Shown one piece after another: positions 1 to 11,854 of a stretch of DNA of 64,000 bases (position 1 is its first letter; each line of letters starts with the position of its first letter). A program made the position numbers and the translations under genes. The notes under the pieces are model-generated. The model searched no databases. It worked only from the letters and a program-made list of their open reading frames with translations, and was not told where the DNA came from. Source of the DNA: Triglochin maritima (lineage: Eukaryota > Streptophyta > Magnoliopsida > Alismatales > Juncaginaceae); assembly GCA_963682175.1 (NCBI GenBank), contig OY821784.1, positions 23,975,621 through 24,039,620 of the forward strand, given 5' to 3'.

Positions 1-232
1 GAAATTTGCATTCAGGTCCCTGTATTATGTAAATAAGACTAAACACATACCTTAGTAGCATTTATTGATATAAAATTAATCTAAATGAAAGACATATGAT
101 GCAATGTATGCAATGCATCAAATACCCCCACACCTAGATTTTGCTAGTCCCTAGCAAAACAAAATATAAGAAAAATGAAAACAAGGAAATCCTAACTCAC
201 TTTCGTAGGAATCACGGTTGCACTTAGCATGT
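1..232 (-). mobile_element. 3' end fragment of an Athila-type LTR retrotransposon
   Basis: Positions 1-119 look like the end of a minus-oriented LTR. A polypurine tract follows, read on the minus strand as GTGTGGGGGTATT (about 120-135), then the 3' internal end of the element. The stretch from about 119 to 232 matches the equivalent part of element N (50937-51058), including the shared block around 'ggaatcacggttgcacttag'. The LTR part itself is diverged from N. The fragment is cut on the left by the window edge and stops matching N at about 232. Confidence 0.7.
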
Positions 233-563
233 GGATACGAATGAAAGAAGAAAACAAACTACTGAACACTCACAAGCAAAACGTGATTTGCACCAAACAC
301 TCATTTTTTCTTTCTTCTTTCTCACTTGACTTGATTTTGTTTTTGGCTTGTATTACAAATGGAGAACTCTTGTGCTTATATAGGCACTTACAAAGACTCT
401 TCAACTTACCCTATAACACAAACATAACATAAACTATATAAAGATGATCATTCAAGATCATTACAACCTCTACTTAAATTGCATCATAAAATAGGACGAA
501 AATCATAGAAAAAATGAAGAGTCCCTTGTCTCTTCCTTTCCTACAACCTTTTGCCTTCCTTCT
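233..563. other. Unassigned A/T-rich flank of element A
   Basis: No gene is supported here. A TATA-like string (cttatatag, 375-383) is followed by short low-complexity sequence. The last five bases (559-563, CTTCT) are the left target-site duplication of element A. The sequence resumes at 8521 on the far side of A. It could be the LTR of an element that is not otherwise represented here. Confidence 0.4.
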
Positions 564-992
564 TGTAACGTCCCGAAACAGCGGAAGAAATTTTTCAAAT
601 TTAAAACATAAACCTACAACCGTCAACGGTCAACAAGGGCACGTTACCAGAAAAGTCAATCGAATATATATATAAAATATCTCCACGTGGAAGCCATAAT
701 ACAGAGTGTCAAAAGAGTGATTACATACTAATACATAACTACTGTAATCTCTACCTTTACAAAAACGATCAGATGACAGGACCCGATCCCGGAGGTACTC
801 CCCTCGGTCACCACCAACCTACGACTGCCTGCTCCCTGAAAATGAAACACAAAATCCGCCTGAGTTCCCGAAAGGAACCCCGTATGCCAACATCTCCTAT
901 CATCAACAGAAATATAGACGAAAATGCCAAGAATGCACATGCAATGCAAAACCGCCTCGGGCCCACAGACTGCCCATCGCTCTCCTACACAA

Positions 993-1154
993 GGAAAGTG
1001 CATCCCCTCCATACACAAGGAAGAAGGCGTCCCTCTGCCGCACAGGCACAAGGGACCTCGCTCTCCGACACACGGAAAGTGCATCCCCTCCCTACACAAG
1101 GAAGAAGGCGTCTCCCACCCACACAGGCATGGAAGGCATCCCTCAGCCGCACAT
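993..1154. repeat. 81-bp tandem repeat in element A left LTR (2 units)
   Basis: Units start at 993 and 1074, each opening with ggaaagtgcatcccctcc. The period of 81 bp equals 27 codons, so the array stays open in several frames and produces spurious overlapping ORFs. Confidence 0.85.
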
Positions 1155-1224
1155 GCACAAGGGGTCCAACTGAAATCGCCCTCGTCGAATGTGAAATCCA
1201 CCAATGATAATTCGACCCACCGGT

Positions 1225-1790
1225 CGAACAAGATCAATCTAGCGGTCGACCGTTTGGAAGGTCTACGCTATAAATTTTATATACATATATATCCCGTCGG
1301 TCGAACCAGGGTCCGTTCAACCGACAAGAAAATTGCATGAATCCTGCCCAGTGCATTCGGTCGACCGAAACTCTTCCGGTCGACCGGATCAACAAGCACT
1401 TCACTACAAGAAAACTGCACGCGGTCGGTCGACCGGATCCAGAGCGGTCGACCGTTTAGATGGCAACGCTCTTGACCGACTTTGCGCAGCTCGGTCGACC
1501 GAGAGACACACTCGGTCGGCCGAAGGTCTGTCTAACCTAGCTAAAGGGGTTCGGTCGACCGAAACAAACACCGGTCGACCGGGCTCATGTAACCTTAATT
1601 TTCCCACGAAATTTGGCATAAACGGTCGACTGTCACACATACGTCGTTCGACCGTTTTCGGGAAGTAAGTTAATATTCACTAAACTCGGTCGACCGACCC
1701 AACCACCGGTCGACCGAAACACATTTACCTCTGGACAGGCATCATCTAGACGCTGTTCGGTCGACTGAACTCTCAATCGTTTGACCGAAC
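1225..1790. repeat. CGGTCGACCG palindrome array in element A left LTR
   Basis: Many copies of the 10-bp palindrome CGGTCGACCG and near variants (GGTTGAACC, CGGTCGACTG) occur at irregular short intervals. The same array is present at about 7495-8060 in the right LTR and in the LTRs of elements B, C and D. Confidence 0.85.
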
Positions 1791-2242
1791 AGAGTGTTTT
1801 CAACCTCTGTCTAGTCGGGAAACGACACCAACGTCGCCCCTACACTCTCACACCTCTTGGGGAGTTACTATGAAGACTTGGCATACCTTTCAAGACGACG
1901 AAGACCCGCCGGAGCCTCGCTCGCGCACCGCCGTCTCCGAAGACCTCCTCACGTGCCAACCTCCGCACCTCCACACGCTCCTTCCTCATGCTCGCCTGCA
2001 TCACGCCGCCGGAGATCCTCTCCTCCTTCTGGTCGCCGGAACAAGGCAAGAAAGTGAGGGAGTGATGAGTGGGGAAGAAAATGGAGAAAAGAAGAAGAAA
2101 GAGATGAGTTGGGTGGTTTTTAAACCAAAACCCCACACCAACCCTACACCCCAACCATACCTCCCTCCACACCCTCACCACACCTCCATCACATCCACCC
2201 CATACCTCTCTCTCTCTCTCTCTCTCTCTTCAGGTCTTTACA

Positions 2243-2261
2243 ATCCACCCTCCTTAAAAGG
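2243..2261 (-). other. Element A polypurine tract
   Basis: On the minus strand this reads CCTTTTAAGGAGGGTGGAT directly before the 3' LTR. It is a typical plus-strand priming site and is nearly the same as the tract of element B (21634-21649). Confidence 0.85.
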
Positions 2262-2275
2262 ATTTCGCCCCGAAA

Positions 2276-3560
2276 TCAGAAAGGTAACTTACCGAAAAGC
2301 TCTGGATACTGCTTCCGAACTTCCTCCTCGATCTCCCAAGTGGCCTCGCGCTCACTGTGATGCTGCCATCTGACCTTAACCAACGGAATGGTCCTCCTCC
2401 TGAGCTGATGGTCCATCCGATCGATGATCTCAACTGGCCTCTCCTCAAGTGACAAGTCCTGCCGGATCTCTGGTACTGCAATCTCTATCACATGTGTCGG
2501 GTCTGCAACGTACTTCCTCAACATAGAAACATGGAAGACGTTGTGAAGGCCAGAGAACTGTGGTGGCTAAGCAACTCTGTAGGCGACCTCCCCGACACGG
2601 TCCAAGATATCAAAAGGTCCGACATACCTTGGACTGAGCTTCCCCTTCTTCCCGAACCTCATCACTCCTTGAGCTGGTGAAATCTTCACGAAGACGTGAT
2701 CTCCAACCTCGAAGCTCAAAGTCTGTCTGCATCGGTCAGCATAACTCTTCTGTCTGCTCTATGTTGTAGCCAACCTCCTCCTGATCAGGTCAAGCTCCGG
2801 ACCAACTAACAGCCTCTCACCTACGTCACTCCAGCATACCGGTGATCTGCATGGCCTCCCGTACAATGCCTCATACGGTGTCATCCCAATACTAGCATGG
2901 TAGTTGTTGTTGTAGGCGAACTCGATCAAAGGTAGATGCTCATCCCAGTGTCCTGCCCAGTCCAGCGTGCAAGCCCTCAGCATATCCTCCAAAGTCTGGA
3001 TAGTCCTCTATGACTGGTCGTCTGTCTGAGGGTGAAAAGTTGTACTGAACCTCAAACGTGTCCCCAGTGCCTGCTGCAGACTCCCCCAAAATCTGGATGT
3101 GAACCTCAGATCTCTGTCAGAGATGATGCTCTACATACAGCTTCGCCAGACTCTCCAAAGGCAAGGTGCCAGAAAGTGCGCCGACTTGGTCAGTCTATCG
3201 ACTATCACCCAAATCGCGTCATGGAACCGCCTCGTCTTCGGTAGCCCCGTCACGAAGTCCATCGTCACGTGCTCCCACTTCCACTCCGGAAGCTCGATAC
3301 TCTGCATAGGTCCTGCTGGCCTCTGGTGCTCTATCTTCACCTGCTGATAGACCAAGCACCGACTCACGAACTCTGCAATGTCCCTCTTCATGCCTCTCCA
3401 CCAGAAGTTCCGCTGCAGGTCTTTATACATCTTCGTGCTCCCTGGATGGATGGTGTACTTCGCTCGGTGTGCCTCCTCCATGATGTCATCTCTCATCCCA
3501 TCCACCCTCGGCACCCAAATCCGCCCTCTGAATCTCAGAAATCCATCGACCGAACACTGA
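2276..3560 (-). pseudogene. Element A integrase and chromodomain remnant
   Basis: Reading right to left on the minus strand, the zinc-binding N-terminal part is recognisable (AHRAKYTIHPGSTKMYKDLQ, then CLVYQQVK with the first Cys position legible). The catalytic core follows (MDFVTGLPK, then [11 protein letters not shown]) and then a C-terminal chromodomain (PVEIIDRMDHQLRRRTIPL ... EATWEIEEEVRKQYPELF). Damage is heavy. About 30 bp that should encode EIVRLHGVPV before the second catalytic Asp is missing near 3130. Nonsense codons interrupt GQSERT near 3010, TTQSRQ near 2757 and VALPPQ near 2565. A frameshift near 3555 separates it from RNase H. It has no coding capacity. The chromodomain places the element among chromoviruses. 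Confidence 0.9.
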
Positions 3561-5080
3561 AATATGACCCTCTGGCAGTCAACTCCAGCAAACTTGCCAA
3601 CTCATCATCCTCACGCTGCGCCTGTACTACCTGTGAGACTGTCTGTGGCTCCACCCGCAACCCAGCTAACACTGCTCCCTCAGAATCTCCCGCGAACGGC
3701 CTCCACTATGCCAATGACTCAAGCAGTCTCCACTCCTGAAGGTACAAGCCTGAAACTGAAACCTCCACTCTCCTACTCAAGGCGTCTGCAACTGAATTCG
3801 CCTTCCCCGGGTGGTAGGAGATAGTGAAGTCATAGTCCTTAATGAACTCCAACCAACGGCGATGTCTCATATTCAACTCCTTTTGGGAGAAGAGGTACTT
3901 CAGACTCTGATGATCGGTGAATACCTCGAACTGCTCACCATACAGGTAGTGTCTCCATGTCTTCAATGCGTGCACAACGGTTGCCAACTCCTAGTCATGC
4001 GTCGGGTAATTCTTTTCATGAGTCTTCGGCTGCCTCGACGCGTATGCAATCACCCTCCCATGCTGCATCAACACGCAAGCCAAACCAACGCCTGAAGTGT
4101 CACTGTAGACCACATAATCTCCTATGCCGCTCGGCAGAGTCAAAACTGGAGTTGTCGTCAGTCGTCTCTTCAACTCCTCAAAGCTGTCCTCGCACTTCTG
4201 GGACCAAACAAAAGTGACTCCCTTCTGCGTCAGGGCAGTCAGAGGTGCATCTAACCTCGAGAAGTCTTTGATGAAAGGACGGTAGTAACCCGCCCACCCA
4301 ACAAGGCTTCTGATCTCCGTCACGCTCGTAGGGGCTCTCCACTCAGTCACTGCCTCTACCTTTGCCGGATCCACCGAAATGCCCTCTGTAGAAACAATGT
4401 GACCAAGAAATGCGACTCTGTCCAACCAGAATTCGCACTTCGAGAACTTAGCATACAACCTCTGGTCTCTCAGAATGCTAAGTACAATCTGCAGGTGCTC
4501 TCTGTGCTGCTCCACGTCAGGTGAGTAGATCAGGACATCATCCACAAAGACAACGACACATCTGTCCAAGTACTACCTGAACGTCCGGTTCATCAGATCC
4601 ATGAAAGCCGCCGGAGCGTTCGTCAACCCAAAAGGCATCACCAAGAACTCATAGTGCCCATATCTGGTCCTGAATGTTGTCTTCTAGACATCCTCCTCTC
4701 GGATCCTCAGCTGATGGTATCCTGAACGTAGGTCTATCTTAGAGAAGACCTCCGCTCACTGCAACTGATCGAACATCTCCTCAATCCTAGGTAGGGGATA
4801 CCTATTCTTGATGGTGACATTGTTCAGCATCCTATAGTCAATGCACATCCGCAATGACCCGTCCTTCTTCTTCACAAACAACACTGGCACGCCCCAAGGT
4901 GAGACACTCGGTCTGATGAAACCAGCCTCCATCAGCTCCTGTAGCTGCTTCTTCAACTCTGCCAACTCTGCCGGCGCCATCCTGTACGGGGCTTTCGACT
5001 GTGGTGAGGTGCCTGCTGCCAGCTCAATGCAAAACTCCATCTCTCGCGGAGTCGGCAATCCTGGGATGTCATCTGGAAAC
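3561..5080 (-). pseudogene. Element A reverse transcriptase and RNase H remnant
   Basis: The RT part begins near 5080 ([13 protein letters not shown]) and continues through [29 protein letters not shown] and the catalytic box, here FVDD ([12 protein letters not shown], within 3991-4569). RNase H follows with [13 protein letters not shown] and [10 protein letters not shown], ending at VADALSR near 3745. In-frame nonsense codons are visible near 4756, 4682 (CAG to TAG in DVQKTTF), 4576 (CAG to TAG in FRQYLD), 3988 and 3706. The RT residues are otherwise well conserved, which points to decay after a functional past. Confidence 0.9.
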
Positions 5081-5740
5081 ACCTCTATAAACTCCCGCAC
5101 CACATCTATCTCGTCCAACCTCAGTGACTCAGCCTCTGGAACAACCAGCATCGTTAGGAATGCTCTGCAACCCTACTGCATCAACTTCTGAGCCCTCAAA
5201 GCTGACACCACAATGCAGCCCCCTCTGCTCCTGACTCCTCTAATCATGATATCAGGCAACCCCTTCCTCGGAATCAAAACCTTCCTCTCACGGCAAAGGA
5301 CACACACATCGTGCTGGGATAGCCAGTCCATCCCAAGAATAACGTCGAAGTCCTCCATCGGTAGCAAGACCAGATCTGCCGGAAAATCTTGGTCTCCCGA
5401 AACAATCGTGGCACCGGAGACGAAGCTCCCCACAGTACCCACCAGACCCAGGGGTGTGCTGACCTCCAAAGTGGCAGTCAGCATCGCAAGGGTACAACCC
5501 AACACTCCCGCAAATCGCTCCGAGATAAACGAGTGTATCGCGCCACAATCAAAAAGCACCCTAGCTTCTAAACCTGTCACAAGAAGTGTACCTTCCACGA
5601 CAGTGCTGGCGTCCCTCGCCTCCTCCGCCTGGATAGTGAAGACTCGTCCAGTGCGCTGACCCTGCTGAGGAGCTGCAGGTCTCCTAGCTCCGCCTCCACT
5701 GGCAATCGGAGGTCCCGGAGGTCTGCTCGGTCCAGCGCCC
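5081..5740 (-). pseudogene. Element A aspartic protease remnant
   Basis: The retropepsin-like segment reads VFTIQAEEARDASTVVEGT, then the active site LFDCGAIHSFISERF near 5545, and the flap-side signature FDVILGMDWLSQHD. The DCGA form of the active site is usual in Tekay-type chromoviruses (family knowledge). The frame is open for about 216 codons (5173-5823) and shares its reading frame with the zinc knuckle upstream. A TAG at 5173-5175 replaces the CAG expected in QKLMQQGCRAF. Protease would normally be released from the Gag-Pol polyprotein. Confidence 0.85.
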
Positions 5741-6635
5741 TTGCTAGGGCAATTCCTGACGAAGTGGCCCAGCTGACCACAACCATGACAAGTAGCCGGC
5801 CCAAAACAGTGCCCAGTGTGCACTCTGCCACAACTCCTGCACGCCTCTGGCTGCGGCGCCCGTGCCGCCTCGATCCGGGGCCTCTTGCCCGGATTCCTCG
5901 GACTCTGCCCTCCTGGCTTCCTGAGGATCTCCCGACTGGTCTCCTCTCATCCTAGTAATTCTCCTGGTAGTCCCTCTCCATAATTGTGGCACTCCTCACA
6001 GCTTCCGCCAAGGTGTGCGGCATGCTCGACAGTACTCGGGTCCTCAGCTGGTTCCGGAGTCCCCTGACAAACTTCATCGACCTCTGCGCCTGGGTGACGA
6101 AGATCTCCGGACAGTAACGCTCAAGGGCGTTAAACTTCCCAATGTACTCCTCTAGTGTCATGCTCCCCTGCTCCAGGGCCTGGAACTCCTCCCTCTTCCT
6201 GTCTCGCACGTGCTCCGGAAAGTACTGCTCGTTGAACTCCTCCCACAACACATCCTCACGACCGGCGAACAAAACTGCTGAAGTCGACCTCCACCAGTTT
6301 GCCGCAGCTCCTCTCAGCACGTAGGTGGCCAGGTCCACCTTCTTCTCCGGAGTACAGTTGATGGCCCTGAATATCGTCTGCATAGTGAAGATCCACTCCT
6401 CAGCGGCCTCAGCATCCATCTGCCCAGTAAAACTCGGAGGGTGCTGCCTCATGAACCGGTCGTTTATCGCACCGGCCCCCGCCTGCGCACTCTGCGCTGC
6501 CTGGCGCTCCAAGATCCTGCTCAACCGCTCCGCGGTATCAAACAGGACCATGCGCTCTGCCTCTCGGGCCTCCTCCCTCATAGTCTCACTCGAACTGCGA
6601 GTCTCAACCACACGCACGACCCGTCTCGGAGGCAT
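5741..6635 (-). pseudogene. Element A gag remnant
   Basis: The start is set at 6635 (MPPRRVVRV), matching MAPRRVRPP of element B, rather than at the longer upstream ATG. The capsid-like region reads RFMRQHPPSFTGQMDAEAAE, then WIFTMQTIFRAINC and EYIGKFNALERYCPEIF. A zinc knuckle CHGCGQLGHFVRNC (CX2CX4HX4C) lies near 5740-5785. A TAG at 5950-5952 (expected CAG after ENY) and a 1-nt frameshift near 5890 split the gene, so capsid and zinc knuckle are in different frames. Gag would form the cytoplasmic virus-like particle. Confidence 0.88.
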
Positions 6636-6749
6636 CACTCTACAAAACAAAGAGCTCACGTCAGAATGATCGTGAATGCATGCCATGGACCTCTAGACTC
6701 TAATCCTAACTCGATGGTGGGTTCTTTGGGAAAGTACGCCGAAATCAAT

Positions 6750-6761
6750 GCTCTTATACCA
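6750..6761 (-). other. Element A primer binding site (tRNA-iMet type)
   Basis: On the minus strand it reads TGGTATAAGAGC, one base from the canonical TGGTATCAGAGC that pairs with the 3' end of initiator Met-tRNA. It sits 3 bp inside the 5' LTR. Confidence 0.85.
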
Positions 6762-6764
6762 AGT

Positions 6765-8515
6765 TGTAACGTCCTGAAACAACGGAAGAAATTTTTCAAA
6801 TTTCAAACATAAACATAGGACCATCAACGGTCAACAAGGGCATGTTACCAGAAAAGTCAATCGAATATATATATAAAATATCTCCACGTGGAAGCCATAA
6901 TATAGAGTGGCAAAAGAGTGATTACATACTAATACATAACTACTGTAATCACTACCTCTACAAAAACGATCAGATGACAGGACCCGATCCCGAAGGTACT
7001 CCCCTCAGTCACCACCAACCTACGACTGCCTGCTCCCTGAAAATGAAACACGAAATCCGCCTGAGTTCCCGAAAGGAACCCTGTATGCCAACATCTCCTA
7101 TCATCAACAGAAATATAGACGAAAATGCCAAGAATGCACATGCAATGCAAAACCGCCTCGGGCCCACAGACTGCCCATCGCTCTCCTACATAAGGAAAGT
7201 GCATCCCCTCCCTACACAAGGAAGAAGGCGTCCCTCTGCCGCACAGGCACAATGGACCTCGCTCTCCGACACACGGAAAGTGCATCCCCTCCCTACACAA
7301 GGAAGAAGGCGTCCCTCTGCCGCACAGGCACAAGGGACCTCGCACTCCGACACACGGAAAGTGCATCCCCTCCCTACACAAGGAAGAAGGCATCTCCCAC
7401 CCACAAATGCATGGAAGGCATCCCTCGGCCGCACAGGCACAAGGGGTCCAACTGAAATCGCCCTCGTCGAATGTGAAATCCATCAATGATAATTCGACCC
7501 ACCGGTTGAACAAGATCAATCTAGCGGTCGACCGTTTGGAAGGTATACGCTATACATTTTATATACATATATATCCCGTCGGTCGAACCAGGGTCCGTTC
7601 AACCGACAAGAAAACTGCATGAATCCTGCCCACTGCATTCTGTCGACCGAAACTCTTCCGGTCGACCGGATCAACAAGCACTTCACTACAGGAAAACTCT
7701 ACGCGGTCGGTCGACCGTTTAGATGGTCAACGCTCTTGACCGACTTTGCGCAGCTCGGTCGACCGAGACACACACTCGGTCGGCCGAAGGTCTGTCTAAC
7801 CTAGCTAAAGGGATTCGGTCGACCGAAACAAACACCGGTCGACCAGGCTTATGTAACCCTTAATTTTCCGGCGAAATTTGGCATAAACGGTCAACCGTCA
7901 CACAGACGTCGTTCGACCGTTTTCGGGCAGTAAGTTAATATTCACTAAACTCGGTCGACGGACCCAACCACCGGTCGACCGAAACATACATTTCCCCTCT
8001 AGATAACCATCATCTAGACGTTGTTCGGTCGACCGAACTCTCAATCGGTCGACCGAACAGAGCGTCTTCAACCTCTGTCCAGTCGGGTTTCGCCGGGGAA
8101 ATGGCACCAACGCCGCCCCCTACACTCCCACACCTCTTGGGGAGTTACTATGAAGACTTGGCATACCTCTCAAGACTACGAAGACCCGCCGGAGCCTCGC
8201 TCGCGCACCGCCGTCTCCGAAGACCTCCTCACGAGCCAACCTCCGCACCTCCGCACGCTCCTTCCTCGTGCTCACCTCCACCACGCCGTCGGAGATCCTC
8301 TCCTCCTTCTGGTCGCCGGAACAAGGGAAGAAAGTGAGGGAGTGATGAGTGGGGAAGAAAATGGAGAAAAGAAGAAGAAAGAGATTAGTTGGGTAGTTTT
8401 TAAACCAAAACCCCACACCAACCCTACACCCCAACCATACCTCCCTCCACACCCTCACCACACCTCCATCACATCCACCCATACCTCTCTCTCTCTCTCT
8501 CTTGAGGTCTTTACA
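6765..8515 (-). repeat. Element A right LTR (5' LTR in element orientation)
   Basis: About 1751 bp, TGTAACGTCC to CTTTACA. It has three 81-bp units instead of two, and the same CGGTCGACCG array. The right target duplication CTTCT follows at 8516-8520. Confidence 0.93.
7194..7436. repeat. 81-bp tandem repeat in element A right LTR (3 units)
   Basis: Units start at 7194, 7275 and 7356, exactly 81 bp apart, each opening with ggaaagtgcatccc. The left LTR has two units, so one was gained or lost after insertion. Confidence 0.88.
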
Positions 8516-8520
8516 CTTCT

Positions 8521-8989
8521 TGTTGAGTCATCAACTCCTAGATGACTCACCCTCCATAGGTGATGTCGCAAGTGACTAGGATACCACCTAGGATTAAGTT
8601 CAATTCCCAATACATGATGTATGATGAATAATACAAGATCGCGATGGATAATATACATGCACAAGATGTATCTAGATCGAAATCAAATCATGCGATAATA
8701 ACAAGTTCTCATTATATACATATATGTGCATGCGCATGTATCTAGACAGCAGTAATCCACCAAACAATGACATGATCTCAGCAGCAAAGTATATATGTAC
8801 TTGATACCTCTAAATAGCACAAAAATCAGGAATGATAACAAGATCTCAAAAGGTAGATATGCATGTGCATGAGGCATCAAGCAGCAATAATCCATGAGAA
8901 AATAACATGATCTCAGCAGCAAAGTTATACGTGTACACGATGCTTCTCTACAGCACATAAATCATAAATAATATCATGTATTCAGCATG
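8521..8989. repeat. Flank of element A running into a ~75-bp tandem repeat
   Basis: 8521-8620 is unassigned; its opening, tgttgagtcatcaactcc, could be an LTR start. From about 8626 the sequence is a degenerate tandem array. The unit is roughly 75 bp and contains 'aaatcatg', 'ataacaagatctca' and 'tacatgcacaagatgtatct'. The same array is longer at 45376-46090. No gene is seen. Confidence 0.6.
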
Positions 8990-9955
8990 ACAAACACATC
9001 CAAACATGAGGGATCCGATCAAAAATCCAGCAGCAACAAGATGCAACACCCGATAACAAAAGAACACGCATGCCATGCACCCGGAGAGCTTCCCTCACGA
9101 CTCAGCCACACACCACTGATTTCTCCACCTGGTATTGTGTGCCTAAGTCATGCTAGAGGGGAAGAACATGTCAACTAACCACAACAGCCCAAGGATTACA
9201 TCACCACCAACCCCCAACTGGTTGATCACCACCAGCAAACGTGTCCCAAATGTGTGACTGGATAGCCCCTTGGTGCTGGATGAACCTTCATCCAACACCC
9301 CAACTTATTATCCTATTATAAGGCCAGAAGCAAACCTGAAACTGATGGAGAAGGTGCCCAGAGTTTTCTGGAACTAACTGCAGCCGCCTCCCAAGCAAGT
9401 CAGCTAGATGCCTCTTGCACCAACACCTTCACTTGCTTAACCTGCGGACTTGCTGGAGTTCTCAGCCACCAAATGTTGGAGAGTGGAGGGGGGAGAAAGA
9501 TTTCATGTGGGAGGGGAGAGAGTATGCAAGGACCAAAAACTGCTAGGGTTCGTGCTTAAGTATGCATGCTCAAGACTTCCCAAAACTACACACACCAAAT
9601 CGCAGAAAATCTCCCATGATCTCCTCTTGCCAAATCCATGCAAATTCAAATATTTGCACTTGATGACTAGACTCCACCTCACCAAGCTGGCCCCACAAGA
9701 ACTCCCACACACAAGCCCAAGTGGCCAAGACAAAATCTCAAGCCACACACACCTAAGGTTAAATTGATCAAGTTCAATGCGCACCCACCTGGCGAGTCGC
9801 ACCCACTTGACCACAAAGGAAACTTTCCCAAAAAAGAAAACTTCCACGAAACAAAATATACACAAGAAACACAACAAGCACACTATAAACACAAATCACA
9901 TAAGCATGAATATGAGGATGGACTTTATTATAGAATCAAGAGAGCGGGTCTTACA
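8990..9955 (-). mobile_element. LTR-like segment K1 (ends in GGTCTTACA)
   Basis: This non-coding segment finishes with gagcgggtcttaca at 9955. On the minus strand it would begin TGTAAGACC, a usual LTR start. Similar edges occur at 14626, 32676, 47055 and 60945. The left boundary and target duplication could not be fixed. No coding sequence is supported. Confidence 0.4.
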
Positions 9956-10684
9956 CGACGCGTAACTGTGACTCTCCACGGTCCCAAATGCCTCACCTCC
10001 CTCGGCCAAAGTACACAAAGCCAAATGAGAAAGTCAATACGCAGAGGTCCCAAAAGTCTCAATGCAACTAAGCAAACGACAATGTTCAGTTTCCTAAGTG
10101 TGCCCGAATCCTACGGGTCAATGTGTACTTAATTTTAGATTAAGGCTTTCGATTAAATGTGATTTTTGTGGCCATGGAAAGGGTGATGAAACCCTCCTTA
10201 GGGTATTTTCATCCCTAAACTAGCAATCAAGCCCTTCAATGAAACACTCACTACACTCACGTTCCAATGCAACTAATGCATGTAAGCTAATGCATGAATA
10301 AGTGAAGAAGGTGTCATACCTTACGCCAGCAATCGACAACAAGAAGGTAAAGCAAAGGAAATACAATATGAGTGCTAGGCCTATGTATGGTGCAAGACCT
10401 AGATGGCATTCATCTACTCTTTTGTTTTGAGTTTTAATGTCCAATGTATCTTAAAGAAAGGATTATGTATCTCAAATTAATTTCTGGCATCAAAACAAAG
10501 CATATATGAAGTGTACAATGGCATATATCAACAAAAAATAGCAATACTGAGTTACAGGTGAAACAAAAAATGAAACAGGCTCACCAAATCTGCCACTGGC
10601 AGATTGCTTGGGGATTCTGGTCCCCATACTACTCCTGGATCCTTGGTTCCCTCAGTTAATCTCCCCTTCCCACAGAGTCCCATG
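9956..10684 (-). mobile_element. Leader region of decayed Athila-like element J, copy 1 (part 1)
   Basis: It matches the untranslated leader of element N (58440 to about 59140), for example in the block around 'gggtcaatgtgtacttaattttag' and 'aaagggtgatgaaa'. No gag is left. It continues after solo LTR E at 12266. Confidence 0.65.
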
Positions 10685-11723
10685 TCCACTGATTGATCGT
10701 TTTAAATTTCTACCGCAAGTGCACGGCCGCGTTGAAGCGGTGGCAAATACGGGTCGTCCACTGGGAGGTGTGTCGACACTTGGTTCGTGCGAAGGCAAGG
10801 GGTAAAGAAAGGAGAAAAGGATTGGTTACACTAAACTACACTACAATGCTAAACTAGAATGCAAAAGGAAATGAAGATAAGCAATAAAACTAAACCCCAA
10901 AGGGGGTAGAGAACTGATGTTAACATAAAGATGTGTGTGCGTGTGTGTTCAATTAAGCTCCTCACAACATGTAGTGCATGAAATCATAAAACTACATCCA
11001 ATCTTGCCTCTACATGAATTAAGATAAGACTACATCATTAAAACATACAAGACAATGATTGGAATGAAGCTACATGAACTCAAGTATAAAGACTAGACCC
11101 TACTATGCCTCCACATGAATTAAGATGACTACATCATTAAAACATACAAGACATTAGCTAAGGAAAAGGCAACAAGAGTACATACACTACACATTGTGTT
11201 TCCAACATTAACTTCATCAATATCCTAACCTTATCATTGCCCATAAAATAGGTCCACTAATCAAAGCATAAGCTAAGCTTCATTCAAGAGCATTAGCATA
11301 TCAAAGATAAGAGTGGAGACCCATTAGATGGTTATGGAAATCATATAAAGCTCAAGGGATAAAAATAACACACACTTAATACACTACATTATTATATCAC
11401 ATATTTCTCCACCCCCCAAATGGGGATGGAACTACTCACTACTCATTACACTAACTAATTTAGCAAAGGAAAGCATAATACTGAATGAAATTTATACTAC
11501 TTAAGCAAGAAATATTAAAGAAGCATAAAACTAAACAAACAAGCATGCAAATGAAAGGAAATTAAACTAAGAGAGAAACAACATCATTAAAAGAAAACTT
11601 CTATTATTAACTCACTCAATTACAAGTAGCTCTTCCTCCACTAGAGTTTTGCTTCAAGGCTTCACTCTTAGTAGGGAAGATGGCCACCAAGAGAGAGATG
11701 GATACAATGGGAGGTGAAGAGTT

Positions 11724-11775
11724 CTATTTATAAGCATGGAAAAAGCTAATCAGGGACAATCCCCCGATGTGGGAC
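11724..11775 (-). promoter_or_regulatory. USE plus TATA promoter in solo LTR E
   Basis: On the minus strand, GTCCCACATCG (11765-11775) is followed 32 bp later by TATAAATA (11725-11732). The first is an exact match to the plant snRNA upstream sequence element consensus RTCCCACATCG (established knowledge). Function in this LTR is inferred. Confidence 0.6.
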
Positions 11776-11854
11776 TAAACCAATACCAAAAATAGCCTAA
11801 ACGAACACTAATACAAGTCCAGGAGAAGTTGGGGCGGATCCTGCATGATCCAGA

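Larger units (their letters stand above)
564..2242 (-). repeat. Element A left LTR (3' LTR in element orientation)
   Basis: About 1679 bp, from TGTAACGTCC to CTTTACA. It contains two 81-bp tandem units (from 993), a dense cluster of CGGTCGACCG-like palindromes (about 1225-1790) and a CT microsatellite close to the internal end (about 2206-2230). Its match to 6765-8515 is extensive with scattered substitutions. The length difference reflects an extra 81-bp unit in the right LTR plus smaller indels. Confidence 0.93.
564..8515 (-). mobile_element. Element A: full-length decayed Tekay/Del-type Ty3/gypsy retrotransposon
   Basis: This is a complete structural unit: LTR (564-2242), minus-strand gag-pol remnant, primer binding site (6750-6761) and LTR (6765-8515). 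LTRs begin TGTAACGTCC and end TTTACA. A perfect 5-bp target duplication, CTTCT, flanks it at 559-563 and 8516-8520. The domain order gag-protease-RT-RNaseH-integrase-chromodomain and the tRNA-iMet primer site fit chromoviruses of the Tekay/Del clade (family knowledge). The coding region has many nonsense codons and frameshifts, so the element is not autonomous. Confidence 0.93.

Noticed and set aside
229..432. Small 67-codon gene after a TATA-like box
   Set aside because: The ORF contains the TATA-like string itself, has low-complexity composition, and lies at the edge of transposon debris.
773..1668. Overlapping ORFs on both strands in the element A LTR, some over 130 codons
   Set aside because: They arise from the 81-bp repeat (a multiple of 3) and the CGGTCGACCG array, which rarely make stops. 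They have no start context or family similarity, and the same happens in every related LTR.
11724..11775. A genuine U-snRNA gene behind the USE and TATA motifs
   Set aside because: No snRNA body (5' end, Sm site or 3' box) is visible after any of the promoter copies. All sit inside LTRs.
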